A stretch of 64,000 nucleotides of DNA from Mergibacter septicus (GTDB lineage: Bacteria > Pseudomonadota > Gammaproteobacteria > Enterobacterales > Pasteurellaceae): assembly GCF_003265225.1 (NCBI RefSeq), contig NZ_CP022013.1:901001-965000 (forward strand), read 5' to 3'. The first letter of the stretch is position 1. Each line of letters begins with the position of its first letter. Of the stretch, positions 31,013-39,872 are shown one piece after another. A model generated the notes under the pieces. That model did no database searches. It was not told where the DNA came from and was given only the letters and a program-made list of their open reading frames with translations. Both the position numbers and the translations under genes were made by a program.

Positions 31013-31110
31013 TGCCGCCCTTATCGACAATGATAAATTTGGTACAAATTTAGGGAAAGCTTTTAAGCACTTCCCTTTTTTAAGTTTTATAAAAAGTCTT
31101 GGGAGTAAAA

Positions 31111-32076
31111 ATGAAAATCGGACAGTTTGAAATAAAAACACCGGTATTTTTAGCTCCAATGGCTGGCATCACAGATCAACCCTTTCGGAGGATCTGTGCC
31201 AATTATGGTGCTGGCTTAACTTTTTCTGAAATGATGTCAACCAATCCCCAAGTTTGGCATACCGAAAAATCAAAATTTCGCTTGGCTCACCACCAAGAGA
31301 TAGGCATTAATGCCGTACAAATTGTCGGAAGTGATCCCATTGAAATGGCTATGGCAGCACAAGTCAACGTTGAATATGGTGCTGAAATTATTGATATCAA
31401 TATGGGCTGCCCAGCTAAAAAAGTAAATCGTAAAATAGCTGGTTCTGCACTTTTACAATATCCAAATTTAGTACAACGTATTCTTGAAAATGTTGTTGAT
31501 GCAGTTAGTGTGCCAGTAACCTTAAAAATAAGAACAGGTTGGGATCAAAAAAACCGAAACTGCATACAGATTGCTAAAATTGCAGAACAGGCTGGCATCC
31601 AAGCATTAACAATTCACGGTAGAACCCGAGAATGTTTATTTCAAGGAAAAGCCGAATATGAACATATAAAAGCAGTTAAGCAAGCCGTAAGCATTCCGGT
31701 AATTGCAAATGGTGATATCGACTCAGCACAAAAAGCTGAATTTGTTCTTGACTATACGGCAGCGGATGCGGTGATGATCGGGCGAGGTGCTTTAGGTCAG
31801 CCGTGGTTGTTCCGTGAAGTAAAAGAATTATTAGAGTCTAATACGAAAATATCTACACCAGATATTACTGAAAAACGAGAGGTAATCTTACAACATATTG
31901 CTGGATTGCACCAATTTTATGGTGCTGAAAAAGGTTACCGTATTGCTCGAAAACATGTTGGCTGGTACCTAGATCATTTACAAATAGACTCTGGTTTTAA
32001 GCGGGCTTTCAATATGATTACAAACCCTAGTGAACAACTAGCGACATTGAAAGCATTTTTAATGAAAATCCAATAA
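31111..32076 (+). CDS. dusB: tRNA-dihydrouridine synthase B
   Basis: DusB is a flavoenzyme that reduces uridine 17 in the tRNA D-loop. The 321-residue product is a TIM barrel with [18 protein letters not shown] near 12-29, the catalytic cysteine in [11 protein letters not shown] near 96-106 and FMN-binding residues in TIHGRTRE and IANGDI. I start at ATG 31111 with GGGAG six bases upstream; a TTG four codons earlier is in frame but poorly placed. fis follows 33 bases on, the conserved dusB-fis pair. Confidence 0.96.
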   Translation: MKIGQFEIKTPVFLAPMAGITDQPFRRICANYGAGLTFSEMMSTNPQVWHTEKSKFRLAHHQEIGINAVQIVGSDPIEMAMAAQVNVEYGAEIIDINMGCPAKKVNRKIAGSALLQYPNLVQRILENVVDAVSVPVTLKIRTGWDQKNRNCIQIAKIAEQAGIQALTIHGRTRECLFQGKAEYEHIKAVKQAVSIPVIANGDIDSAQKAEFVLDYTAADAVMIGRGALGQPWLFREVKELLESNTKISTPDITEKREVILQHIAGLHQFYGAEKGYRIARKHVGWYLDHLQIDSGFKRAFNMITNPSEQLATLKAFLMKIQ

Positions 32077-32109
32077 ATTGGATTCAACAAACGACTATTA
32101 AGGTAAAAA

Positions 32110-32409
32110 ATGTTCGAACAACAACGTAGTAACCCAAGTGTATTAACCGTTCCAACAATCAATGCACAACAACAAATCACTAGTAAACCACTTCGTGATT
32201 CCGTAAAACAAGCATTAAGAAATTACTTATCACAATTAAATGGTCAAGATGTAAACGATCTTTACGAAATTGTATTAGCAGAAGTTGAACACCCAATGTT
32301 GGATATGATTATGCAATACACACGTGGTAACCAAACTCGTGCAGCTTTAATGTTAGGCATCAATCGTGGTACTTTACGTAAAAAATTAAAAAAATATGGT
32401 ATGGGTTGA
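32110..32409 (+). CDS. fis: DNA-binding protein Fis
   Basis: Fis is the growth-phase nucleoid protein that bends DNA and activates rRNA and tRNA promoters. The 99-residue product ends in the DNA-binding HTH region [20 protein letters not shown] (about 76-95), and the central helix region [20 protein letters not shown] is near identical to the family. AAGG lies nine bases before the ATG. It is co-transcribed with dusB and closed by a terminator. Confidence 0.98.
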   Translation: MFEQQRSNPSVLTVPTINAQQQITSKPLRDSVKQALRNYLSQLNGQDVNDLYEIVLAEVEHPMLDMIMQYTRGNQTRAALMLGINRGTLRKKLKKYGMG

Positions 32410-32437
32410 TCCTATCACCTAATATAGTTTAAAACCT

Positions 32438-32468
32438 AAACCGTCGATATTATTCGGCGGTTTTTTCT
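32438..32468 (+). terminator. terminator after fis
   Basis: AAACCGTCG (32438-32446) pairs with CGGCGGTTT (32455-32463), nine pairs with one G-T, an eight-base loop and a T-run. Confidence 0.88.
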
Positions 32469-32718
32469 CATTACGACTCTGATAAATCCTTCTCTGATGA
32501 AAAAATAAGTTAAATAATCTAAAAAAACGTTTCGTTTTACACAGTTTGAAAAAGTCAATATGTTTATATCATCTTTTTAAGAAAAAAAAGTGAAAATATT
32601 ACTAGACTAAAATTAAGTTGTTGATAAATAAAATAATGTTATTTTATAATCAATTTATTCCAATCAACCCTCAAGCCTTACTACATCTACTATCCTTTGC
32701 CTTTCCCCTCTCTTATTC
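32469..32718. other. AT-rich spacer between fis and tRNA-Asn
   Basis: This stretch follows the fis terminator. It is AT-rich, has no open frame of note and no RNA fold I can recognise. It runs into the DnaA-box palindrome and the tRNA promoter. Confidence 0.4.
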
Positions 32719-32743
32719 CACAGAGTTATCCACAACTTCTGTG
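32719..32743. promoter_or_regulatory. DnaA box within an imperfect palindrome
   Basis: A consensus DnaA box TTATCCACA lies at 32726-32734, centred in an inverted repeat: CACAGAGTT (32719-32727) against AACTTCTGTG (32734-32743), with one bulged T. It is about 60 bases upstream of the tRNA-Asn promoter. No oriC neighbour genes are here, so it may be a DnaA titration or regulatory site, or chance. Confidence 0.35.
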
Positions 32744-32801
32744 AATATTATTTTCTAGCCATTTATTTCTTCTTCAAAGAAGAATTTTTGCAATTTTGAG
32801 G

Positions 32802-32830
32802 TTGACAATACCTTTAACAATCCTTATCAT
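32802..32830 (+). promoter_or_regulatory. promoter of tRNA-Asn
   Basis: TTGACA (32802-32807), 17 bases, TATCAT (32825-32830). The mature tRNA starts 27 bases after the -10 box. Confidence 0.85.
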
Positions 32831-32857
32831 ACGCACCTCAATTAGGTAATGAATTAT

Positions 32858-32933
32858 TCCTCCTTAGTTCAGTCGGTAGAACGGCGGACTGTTAATCCGT
32901 ATGTCGCTGGTTCAAGTCCAGCAGGAGGAGCCA
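32858..32933 (+). tRNA. tRNA-Asn (anticodon GTT)
   Basis: A 76-base tRNA with acceptor TCCTCCT/AGGAGGA, the D-arm TAGTTCAGTCGGTAGA, anticodon GTT at 32891-32893 and T-loop GGTTCAAGTCC. CCA is encoded at 32931-32933. It has its own promoter and stands alone. Confidence 0.98.
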
Positions 32934-33106
32934 GTTTTCTTTTGGTACTATTTTTATTTGTCTCCTTTTATAAAAATCTAGTGTTTGTTACCAAAAGAAT
33001 ATTTTGCCCGTTATTGTTATAACGGGTATTTTTTTGTATAAAAAAACTCTAGATTAAAACGCATTTAAATTCACAACTCTACTCACTTAATGTTTGGATA
33101 TAAATC

Positions 33107-34045
33107 ATGTTACTTCCTATTCTTGCCGTAGTCAGTGGACTTATTTTATTAGTTTGGAGTGCAGATCGTTTCGTTGATGGTGCAGCAACGACTGCATATC
33201 ACTTTAATCTATCCCCATTATTAATCGGTATGCTAATCGTTGGTTTTGGTACCTCATCTCCAGAAATTGTGGTATCTTCTCTTTCCGCATTACAAGGGGC
33301 TTCTAATCTTGCCTTAGGAAATGCATACGGTTCGAATATTACGAATATTGCATTAATTCTCGGTATTACAGCACTTATCACACCTATTGTTGTTCAACCC
33401 AATATCATTAAAAAAGAGCTACCACTACTCACATTTGTTACCTTGATTACATTAATGATCTTATATAGTGGTAAAATTACTCGGATTGATAGCGCTATTT
33501 TACTTGCTATTTTTGCTATATTTATTTTCCATTCTATTCGTCAAAATCGACAAAATACAACAGAGATAACTGAAACAGTTCAAACACCATCACAACCTTT
33601 ATCTCGGGCAATCTTTTGGTTAATAACAGGGCTTATTCTTCTTATTACCTCTTCACAAGCCTTAGTTTGGGGAGCGATTGAAATCGCTCGCTATTTCAAT
33701 ATCAGTGAAATGGTTATTGGACTAACAGTTATAGCTATCGGAACTTCCCTGCCTGAATTAGCTTCCTCCATTATTGCTGCACGAAAAAAACAACATGATA
33801 TCGTATTAGGTAATATTATTGGTTCAAATTTATTCAATACCTTAGCAGTTGTAGGATTAGCGGGTATCATTCGCCCTTTCAATGTACCAACCGAAGCTTT
33901 TTACCGAGATGGAATTATTATGTTAGGATTAACGCTTGCACTATTTTGCAGTGCAATTCATTATCGTATAGGGCGTTTCTTTGGCTTATGCTTATGCCTA
34001 ACATATCTCGCATATACCTTATTACTTGCTTATCAAACATTTTAA
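33107..34045 (+). CDS. yrbG: calcium/sodium antiporter, YrbG-type CaCA family
   Basis: This 312-residue inner-membrane protein has about ten membrane segments in two inverted halves. The alpha repeats are visible as GFGTSSPEIVVSSLSAL near 46-62 and AIGTSLPELASSIIAA near 210-225, each with the ion-binding Glu. This is the YrbG/NCX layout: cation exchange of Ca2+ for Na+ or K+. In E. coli yrbG heads the lipopolysaccharide transport cluster; here it is detached from it. A short hydrophilic loop at about 145-165 joins the halves. Confidence 0.88.
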   Translation: MLLPILAVVSGLILLVWSADRFVDGAATTAYHFNLSPLLIGMLIVGFGTSSPEIVVSSLSALQGASNLALGNAYGSNITNIALILGITALITPIVVQPNIIKKELPLLTFVTLITLMILYSGKITRIDSAILLAIFAIFIFHSIRQNRQNTTEITETVQTPSQPLSRAIFWLITGLILLITSSQALVWGAIEIARYFNISEMVIGLTVIAIGTSLPELASSIIAARKKQHDIVLGNIIGSNLFNTLAVVGLAGIIRPFNVPTEAFYRDGIIMLGLTLALFCSAIHYRIGRFFGLCLCLTYLAYTLLLAYQTF

Positions 34046-34085
34046 TTAATTGTGGGTAAATAAAAGAAATTTGCTCATAATCAAT

Positions 34086-34144
34086 CCTTTATTCAAAAAA
34101 GAACATATAATTTATGCTTATTAATTATTTATTCTGAATAAAGG
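34086..34144 (+). promoter_or_regulatory. inverted repeat covering the ribosome binding site of the PepT-like gene
   Basis: CCTTTATTCA (34086-34095) and TGAATAAAGG (34135-34144) are perfect 10-bp complements around a 39-base loop. The right arm includes most of the AAGGG ribosome binding site (34141-34145), seven bases before the ATG at 34153. In RNA the hairpin would hide the site. Confidence 0.4.
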
Positions 34145-34152
34145 GCTTATTA

Positions 34153-35391
34153 ATGGGCAAAGAAGATCTATCGCATAATCAGTTATTAACCCGCTTTTTA
34201 AATTATATTAGTTACGATACTCAAGCCAAAATAAGTGGAAAAAAATCGCCAAGTAGCTCAGGACAATGGCTCTTAGCTAAACTCTTACAACAAGAATTAC
34301 TGCAGCTTGGATTAGAGCAAGTCGAATTAAGCCAATACTGTACACTAACTGCTTATTTGCCAACCAATCAGAAACAACCTCAACCTACCATTGGTTTCAT
34401 CGCCCATTTAGATACAACGACTGACTTAAAAGGTAAAAATATTCAAGCCGAAGTGATTGAACAATATCGTGGTGGAGATATTGCATTAGGTTTAGGTGAG
34501 GCATTCATTAGCCCAGTTGAATACCCTTTTTTGCAAAAACTAGTCGGTCATACACTTATTGTTAGTGATGGAACAACATTACTTGGTGCTGATAATAAAG
34601 CAGGTATTGCAGAAATAATCACGGCACTTGAACAATTACGCTTATCTGATCAACCTCGTCCAAACCTTAGAATAGCCTTTATCCCTGATAAAAATACTGG
34701 ATTGGGTATGCAATTTTTTCCTTTAGAACAATTCCATTGTGATTGGGCTTATACTCTTACTGGAGGGGAAGTTGGTGTGCTAGAATATGAAAATGTTTAC
34801 ACAGCATTAGCGACAATTAACATCATAAAACCATCTTCTAAGACAAACAATACTAAAAATAACCCACTTGCCATCGCATATCAATTTCAGCAAGCATTAC
34901 TTAATGATAACAATACAAAAGAAACAGAACATCAAACAAGTTCTTTCCTGCTACAATCATTCCAAGGTGACCTTGCAAACTGTAAACTAGATTATCTTAT
35001 CCAAGATTCTGAACCACAAACTTTTCTTCAATGTAAAAACTTATTAAAGGATATTGCCAATAATCTTTCACAACTTCATCATTTATCACCAACAATTGAA
35101 GTCGCCTTACAAGATAGTTGCCAAAATATCTCCTCTATCTTTGAGAAAGTACCACAAAGTATCTCTTTAGCTGATCAAGCAATAAAAAATTGTGCGATAA
35201 CACCAATCCATAAAACCACTCGGCATAATCCTCTGGAAGCTTGGTTCGCTCAGCATGGCGTTGCCTGCCCTAATCTTTTTGCAGGTTGCTATAATCCCCA
35301 TAGCTATCACGAACTAGCAAGCTTAAATATTATGCAACAGGCGATAGAAGTTATCTTAGAAATTTGTCGTCTAGGAATTAATAAGCAATAA
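34153..35391 (+). CDS. peptidase T homologue with degenerate active site
   Basis: This 412-residue protein aligns with PepT (M20B tripeptidase, 408 residues in E. coli) end to end, including YRGGDIALGLGE, LLGADNKAGIAEI and PNLFAGCYN. First-half residues His85, Asp87 and Asp147 are kept, as is His386. The catalytic Glu and metal-ligand Glu of PDEEVG are Lys180 and Asn181 (PDKNTG), and the ligand Asp of TVDGG is Thr203 (TLTGG). The lid segment that normally holds VHPGTAKG reads INIIKPSSKTNNT, and the RGGTDG region is also lost. It is unlikely to be an active peptidase. The reading frame is intact, so a new role or recent decay are both possible. Confidence 0.85.
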   Translation: MGKEDLSHNQLLTRFLNYISYDTQAKISGKKSPSSSGQWLLAKLLQQELLQLGLEQVELSQYCTLTAYLPTNQKQPQPTIGFIAHLDTTTDLKGKNIQAEVIEQYRGGDIALGLGEAFISPVEYPFLQKLVGHTLIVSDGTTLLGADNKAGIAEIITALEQLRLSDQPRPNLRIAFIPDKNTGLGMQFFPLEQFHCDWAYTLTGGEVGVLEYENVYTALATINIIKPSSKTNNTKNNPLAIAYQFQQALLNDNNTKETEHQTSSFLLQSFQGDLANCKLDYLIQDSEPQTFLQCKNLLKDIANNLSQLHHLSPTIEVALQDSCQNISSIFEKVPQSISLADQAIKNCAITPIHKTTRHNPLEAWFAQHGVACPNLFAGCYNPHSYHELASLNIMQQAIEVILEICRLGINKQ

Positions 35392-35418
35392 AAAAGGGGA
35401 AACATTGATCCCCTTTTT
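35391..35418. terminator. bidirectional terminator between the PepT-like gene and tyrP
   Basis: AAAAAGGGG (35391-35399) and CCCCTTTTT (35410-35418) form a nine-pair stem with a ten-base loop, serving both converging genes. Confidence 0.85.
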
Positions 35419-35442
35419 ATACTATCAATATTCTCTAATTAA

Positions 35443-36654
35443 TTATCCAACAACTGCGGGTAAATAACCTGCTTGGATTAAAAACGGAATCGCAATAATT
35501 AAAATCCCTACCACTAAGGCTAAGATTAATGCCGATGAACCACCCATTACACGGTAATTTAATTTTGGATACTGACGACGAGCTTTCCAAGCCAAACCAA
35601 TTGGTAATACCAATCCATAAAAAGCAAACATAATCCCTGCATACCCTAATGCTACATAAAAACCTTGTGGGTAAAATAAAGCAAAGGCTAATGGTGGAAT
35701 AAAGGTTAAAATCCCCAAGCTAACACGATTAGCTTGTAAATTTACTCGACCAAGTAGATCTCTTAGACAATCAAATAACGCTAAAGATACACCTAAGAAT
35801 GAAGTGATTAAAGCTAATGCTGAGAAAATTCTTACCGCTTCACTTAATACCTTACTTCCTGTCAATTCAAGGGTTGCATTCACTAATCCATTTAAACTCG
35901 GATCAACCTTAATAATTTCTAAAAAACGAGTTTGATTTAATACACCGTGGGTTGCGAGTTGCCATAATAAGTAAGCAATTAATGGAATACCTGTTCCAAC
36001 AATAATTGCAATTCTCAAACGTTTAATATCACCGTCTAAATAATCAACAATACTTGGAATCACAACGTGGAAACCAAAAGCAGTAAAAAAGACTGGTGCA
36101 GCTGATAAAATTAAGGCATTGCTCACTGGAACTTCAAGTAAGTTTTGAGTTTTTACCAAAGGTAACATTAAAGCCAATACCAAAATAAAAACAGCAATTT
36201 TAGTAAAGAAAAATATGCGGTTTACAACATCAACACTCCCTGTACCAATAACAACGAATCCCCCCAAAATGAAAGTAAAAAGTAACACACCAACTAATGT
36301 CATATCCCAACCTTCAACACTAGGTAATAAGCCACTAATTAATGGACCACCACTAGTAACATAGAAAGAGAGAATAGCGTACATAAAAATTAACAATGAT
36401 AAGGTTGAAATTAAACGTCCAACACCACCAAAATATTTCTCGGCAAGGCTTGCAATACCATCTTTATGGCTAGCAGTTTGATAAACCTCTACAAACAGTA
36501 ATGCACTAAAGCATAATAAAATCCACAGTAAAAATAATAGCAAAACCGTCATGCCAAAGCCCATTCCAGCGGAAGTTAATGGCATTGCTAACATACCACC
36601 ACCGATAGTGGTACCAGCAACAATTAAGGTGCTTCCTAATGTTTTATTCTTCAT
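35443..36654 (-). CDS. tyrP: tyrosine-specific transporter TyrP
   Basis: This 403-residue inner-membrane protein has eleven predicted membrane segments and the aromatic-amino-acid permease (HAAAP) N-terminus STLIVAGTTIGGGMLAMPL. TyrP imports tyrosine by proton symport. The close relatives Mtr (tryptophan) and TnaB have the same fold, so the specificity is inferred from overall similarity. GAGAG lies about eight bases upstream of the ATG. It has its own promoter region with a possible TyrR box and converges on the PepT-like gene. Confidence 0.88.
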   Translation of the reverse strand: MKNKTLGSTLIVAGTTIGGGMLAMPLTSAGMGFGMTVLLLFLLWILLCFSALLFVEVYQTASHKDGIASLAEKYFGGVGRLISTLSLLIFMYAILSFYVTSGGPLISGLLPSVEGWDMTLVGVLLFTFILGGFVVIGTGSVDVVNRIFFFTKIAVFILVLALMLPLVKTQNLLEVPVSNALILSAAPVFFTAFGFHVVIPSIVDYLDGDIKRLRIAIIVGTGIPLIAYLLWQLATHGVLNQTRFLEIIKVDPSLNGLVNATLELTGSKVLSEAVRIFSALALITSFLGVSLALFDCLRDLLGRVNLQANRVSLGILTFIPPLAFALFYPQGFYVALGYAGIMFAFYGLVLPIGLAWKARRQYPKLNYRVMGGSSALILALVVGILIIAIPFLIQAGYLPAVVG

Positions 36655-36719
36655 AATTTTCTCTCTTGGTTAATTAACTACTGAAAAACAACCTCATTCT
36701 ATATAAAACAACTTTACAA

Positions 36720-36737
36720 TGTCATTTATTTTTTACA
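36720..36737 (-). promoter_or_regulatory. possible TyrR box upstream of tyrP
   Basis: TGTCAT, six bases, TTTACA matches the TyrR consensus TGTAAA-N6-TTTACA at four and six positions. A second TTTACA is at 36713-36718. The site is about 65 bases before the tyrP start. E. coli tyrP is TyrR-controlled. Confidence 0.4.
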
Positions 36738-36932
36738 TTTATTTTGCAATTTCTTTTTATTAGCTTATTTTTTAAACCAACCTAAATTAGGTTGCATCAA
36801 AGATAGCTATAATCTTTTATAGGAATAACAAGCCAGATATGCTAGAATTGACATTTATTTTCTAACAGATAAACGATTAACTATCTGTTCTGATCTTTAA
36901 AAAATAATTACGAAAAAATGGAAAAAATAACT

Positions 36933-37364
36933 ATGACTCAAGTAAAACAACCAAAAAAAATCTCACCTCGCCACCGTGCTAGAGAATGCACCACCCAAGT
37001 ACTTTATTCTTGGTTAATCAGTAAAAACAGTCCAGAAAGAATTGAACTTGATTTTATAACCAATGAAAAAACTAAAGGGGTAGATTTACCATATTTTCGT
37101 AAATTATTTCGTCAAACAATAGAAAATGTTGATCGCCTTGATACCATCATACAACCTTATCTAGATCGCCAATTACAAGAATTAGATCCTATTGAATACG
37201 CTATCTTATTAATGGCTGTTTACGAATTGAAATTTGAATTAGACGTACCTTATAAAGTGGTGATTAATGAAGCGATTGAGGTTGCCAAATCTTTCGGTGC
37301 TGAAGAAAGCCACAAATATATTAATGGTGTTTTAGATAAAATCGCACCCACAATTCGTCATTAA
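36933..37364 (+). CDS. nusB: transcription antitermination protein NusB
   Basis: NusB binds boxA RNA with ribosomal protein S10 and supports rRNA transcription antitermination. The 143-residue product has the conserved [15 protein letters not shown] near 15-29, [15 protein letters not shown] and [19 protein letters not shown] favour ATG 36933, with GGA about 11 bases upstream and a start like other NusB proteins; the ATG at 36918 would add MEKIT. ribH, often the preceding gene, is not here. A terminator follows. Confidence 0.95.
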   Translation: MTQVKQPKKISPRHRARECTTQVLYSWLISKNSPERIELDFITNEKTKGVDLPYFRKLFRQTIENVDRLDTIIQPYLDRQLQELDPIEYAILLMAVYELKFELDVPYKVVINEAIEVAKSFGAEESHKYINGVLDKIAPTIRH

Positions 37365-37385
37365 TCATCAATAGAATAACAATTT

Positions 37386-37415
37386 AAAGCGTGCAGAATG
37401 TACGCTTTTCTTTTA
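37386..37415 (+). terminator. terminator after nusB
   Basis: AAAGCGT (37386-37392) and ACGCTTT (37402-37408) form a seven-pair stem followed by TCTTTT. Confidence 0.75.
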
Positions 37416-37516
37416 TGTAAGAAAAGAGATAAAAAAAGATAAAGAAATAGAAAAATTATGATTAACTGTTAAGAAGTCAAAAAAGATAAGATGATTGGTT
37501 AATTAAGATATGGAAT

Positions 37517-37593
<77 letters not shown>

Positions 37594-37606
37594 TCCGATG
37601 GCAGCT

Positions 37607-37634
37607 ACTATACCTAACAATATTTTTATTGCAA
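37607..37634 (-). promoter_or_regulatory. promoter of tRNA-fMet
   Basis: On the minus strand TTGCAA (37634-37629), 16 bases, TATAGT (37612-37607), about 13 bases before the mature 5' end. Confidence 0.65.
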
Positions 37635-37849
37635 CTTTTTTTTAATATTTATCAACTTAATTGAGAGAAAAAACAACAATTTGATTATTTTTTATAAGAA
37701 ATATGAGGATTGATTGAAAATCTTATCTCAAAAAATAAAAAAGTTATCTATGCTAACACTTTTTATTAATTTAGGTTTAAAATATCCTTATTTTTCAAAT
37801 TATTAATAATATTACTTGTCTTTCCATCAGCAATTGACTTGAGGTAAAA

Positions 37850-38944
37850 ATGCAAAAATCTTGGCGACTGCTTCTATCATTCCTAATCGCAATCTTCTTA
37901 TTAGGCTGTCATTCGACAACAACATTAGAGAATTTACCATCTTCAGCATCTAAACAAATAGCATTTGGAGCAATATATCAAGATCGCCAGTATATGAGCC
38001 AGCCTATTCAAGCTATTAAAGCGATTAACTACCATACTCAGGTAAAAAATCAAGCTGACTTTATTACTCAAGTTAACTATATCAGACAAAGTGGAGTTAC
38101 ATTCTTACCTCAGTTTGATCCCACTTATAATAAAATCACTCGGTGGATTACCTCTGGTGAAAATATAGAAAAACTGACTAACTATGGTATTAAATTAGAA
38201 CAACTCGCTGGTGTCGATGGCTACCAAAATGTTTTAATGACAGGCTATTACTCTCCCGTTATCAATGTCAGCCATAAAAAACAAGGAAAATATCGTTACC
38301 CTATTTATGCTTTGCCAAAGAAAAAATATCGTTATAGTCGTACTAAAATCTATGCTGGTGCATTACGAGGAAAAAAACTAGAAATAGCTTACAGTGATTC
38401 TTTACTAGATAATTTCTTACTTGGCGTACAAGGAAGTGGCTATCTTAACTTTGGAAAAGGAAAACTGACTTATATTGGATATGCGGGTAAAAATGGCTAC
38501 CCTTATACCAGTATCGGTCGAATCTTAGTAGAACAAAATAAAATAGAAGCAGATCAAGTTTCTATCCCAACTATCCGTCAATGGGCAGCTAAACATCCCG
38601 CACAATTACGCAAACTGCTTGAACATAATCAATCTTTTGTCTTTTTTAAACCCAGCCCTAACAAAAATGTAACAGGTGCTGCTGGTGTCCCTTTAGTTCC
38701 ATTAGCAGCGGTTGCCTCAGATCGTCAATTAATCCCATCAGGCTCAGTCTTATTAGTTGAAGTACCAGAACTTACCTCTGAAGGAAAATGGTCTGGCAAA
38801 CATCATTTACATTTAATGATAGCACTTGATATTGGCGGTGCAATTAAAGGGCAACATCTCGATCTTTATCAAGGCAAAGGAAAACAGGCTGAACACACCG
38901 CAGGTTATCTACGTCATTACGGTCGAGTTTGGATTCTAAAATAG
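37850..38944 (+). CDS. mltA: membrane-bound lytic murein transglycosylase A (lipoprotein)
   Basis: MltA is an outer-membrane lipoprotein that cleaves peptidoglycan glycan strands, leaving anhydro-muropeptides. The 364-residue product has a lipoprotein signal with lipobox LLGC ending at Cys20. The substrate domain lies at about 100-260 (MTGYYSPVI), followed by the C-terminal 3D domain with VPLVPLAAVASDRQLIPSGS and the catalytic-Asp region MIALDIGGAIKGQHLDLY near 323-340. GAGG lies about seven bases before the ATG. Confidence 0.93.
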   Translation: MQKSWRLLLSFLIAIFLLGCHSTTTLENLPSSASKQIAFGAIYQDRQYMSQPIQAIKAINYHTQVKNQADFITQVNYIRQSGVTFLPQFDPTYNKITRWITSGENIEKLTNYGIKLEQLAGVDGYQNVLMTGYYSPVINVSHKKQGKYRYPIYALPKKKYRYSRTKIYAGALRGKKLEIAYSDSLLDNFLLGVQGSGYLNFGKGKLTYIGYAGKNGYPYTSIGRILVEQNKIEADQVSIPTIRQWAAKHPAQLRKLLEHNQSFVFFKPSPNKNVTGAAGVPLVPLAAVASDRQLIPSGSVLLVEVPELTSEGKWSGKHHLHLMIALDIGGAIKGQHLDLYQGKGKQAEHTAGYLRHYGRVWILK

Positions 38945-38989
38945 AAATAGATTACACTACCCTCTTTTTACAACTAGTATGATAACAAT

Positions 38990-39775
38990 ATGGAAAAAAT
39001 AACAACTTTCGAACAACGCTTTGGTGGTATAGGTCGTTTATATGGTAACGAAGAACTACAACGTTTACGTCAAGCACATATCTGTGTAATTGGCATTGGT
39101 GGTGTTGGTTCATGGGCTGTGGAAGCGCTCGCTCGCAGTGGTATTGGTAAACTCACATTAATTGATATGGATGATATTTGCACCACCAATATTAACCGCC
39201 AAATTCATGCTCTGACAGGAAATATTGGTAAACTCAAAACGGAAGTCATGCAGCAGCGTGTTCAATTAATCAACCCTGAATGTCAAGTAACCATAATTGA
39301 TGATTTTCTAAACCAAGAGAATTTACAAGATTATCTTCTAGGCTATGACTACATTATTGATGCAATTGATAATGTTAAAGTAAAAGCAGCAATGATCGCC
39401 TTTTGTAAGCGTCATAAAATCAAACTTATTACCACAGGGGGAGCTGGAGGGCAAACTGATCCAAGTCAAATCAAAATTGCCGATTTAAGCCGTACTATTC
39501 AAGATCCGCTTGCCTCAAAAGTACGCTCTCTCTTACGCAAAGAATATCATTTTAGTGATAACCCTAAACGTAAATTTGGGATTGATTGTGTCTTCTCAAC
39601 TCAACCCTTAATTTTTCCCAAAACAACGGAAAACTGCCAAATTTCAGCGACGATGAATTGTGCAAACGGCTTTGGGGCAACCACTGTCGTTACAGCAACT
39701 TTTGCCTTCTTTGCCGTTGCACGAGTGATTGAAAAACTACTAAAAAATTTACCGAATATTGAACATCAAAAATAA
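38990..39775 (+). CDS. tcdA: tRNA threonylcarbamoyladenosine dehydratase
   Basis: TcdA (CsdL/YgdL) cyclises t6A37 to ct6A using ATP. The 261-residue product is an E1-like adenylating enzyme with GIGGVGS at 35-41, the ATP-binding Arg in NINRQ near 70 and the TTGGAGGQTDPSQI block near 144. It follows mltA by 45 bases, the same pairing as in E. coli. Together with tsaB and tsaE in this window it belongs to t6A metabolism. Confidence 0.94.
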   Translation: MEKITTFEQRFGGIGRLYGNEELQRLRQAHICVIGIGGVGSWAVEALARSGIGKLTLIDMDDICTTNINRQIHALTGNIGKLKTEVMQQRVQLINPECQVTIIDDFLNQENLQDYLLGYDYIIDAIDNVKVKAAMIAFCKRHKIKLITTGGAGGQTDPSQIKIADLSRTIQDPLASKVRSLLRKEYHFSDNPKRKFGIDCVFSTQPLIFPKTTENCQISATMNCANGFGATTVVTATFAFFAVARVIEKLLKNLPNIEHQK

Positions 39776-39872
39776 ACTTATTTTTTTACAAAAAAAAAGA
39801 TAGCCAAAAAGAAAAAATCAGTATAACCTACTGGCTGTTTTAACCACTGCTATCTTGTAAAAGGAAAAAATA

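Noticed and set aside
39797..39856. Zur box upstream of znuA
   Set aside because: The inverted repeat there (AAGATAGC/GCTATCTT) is too widely spaced for Zur, and only a GTATAAC half resembles the Zur consensus.
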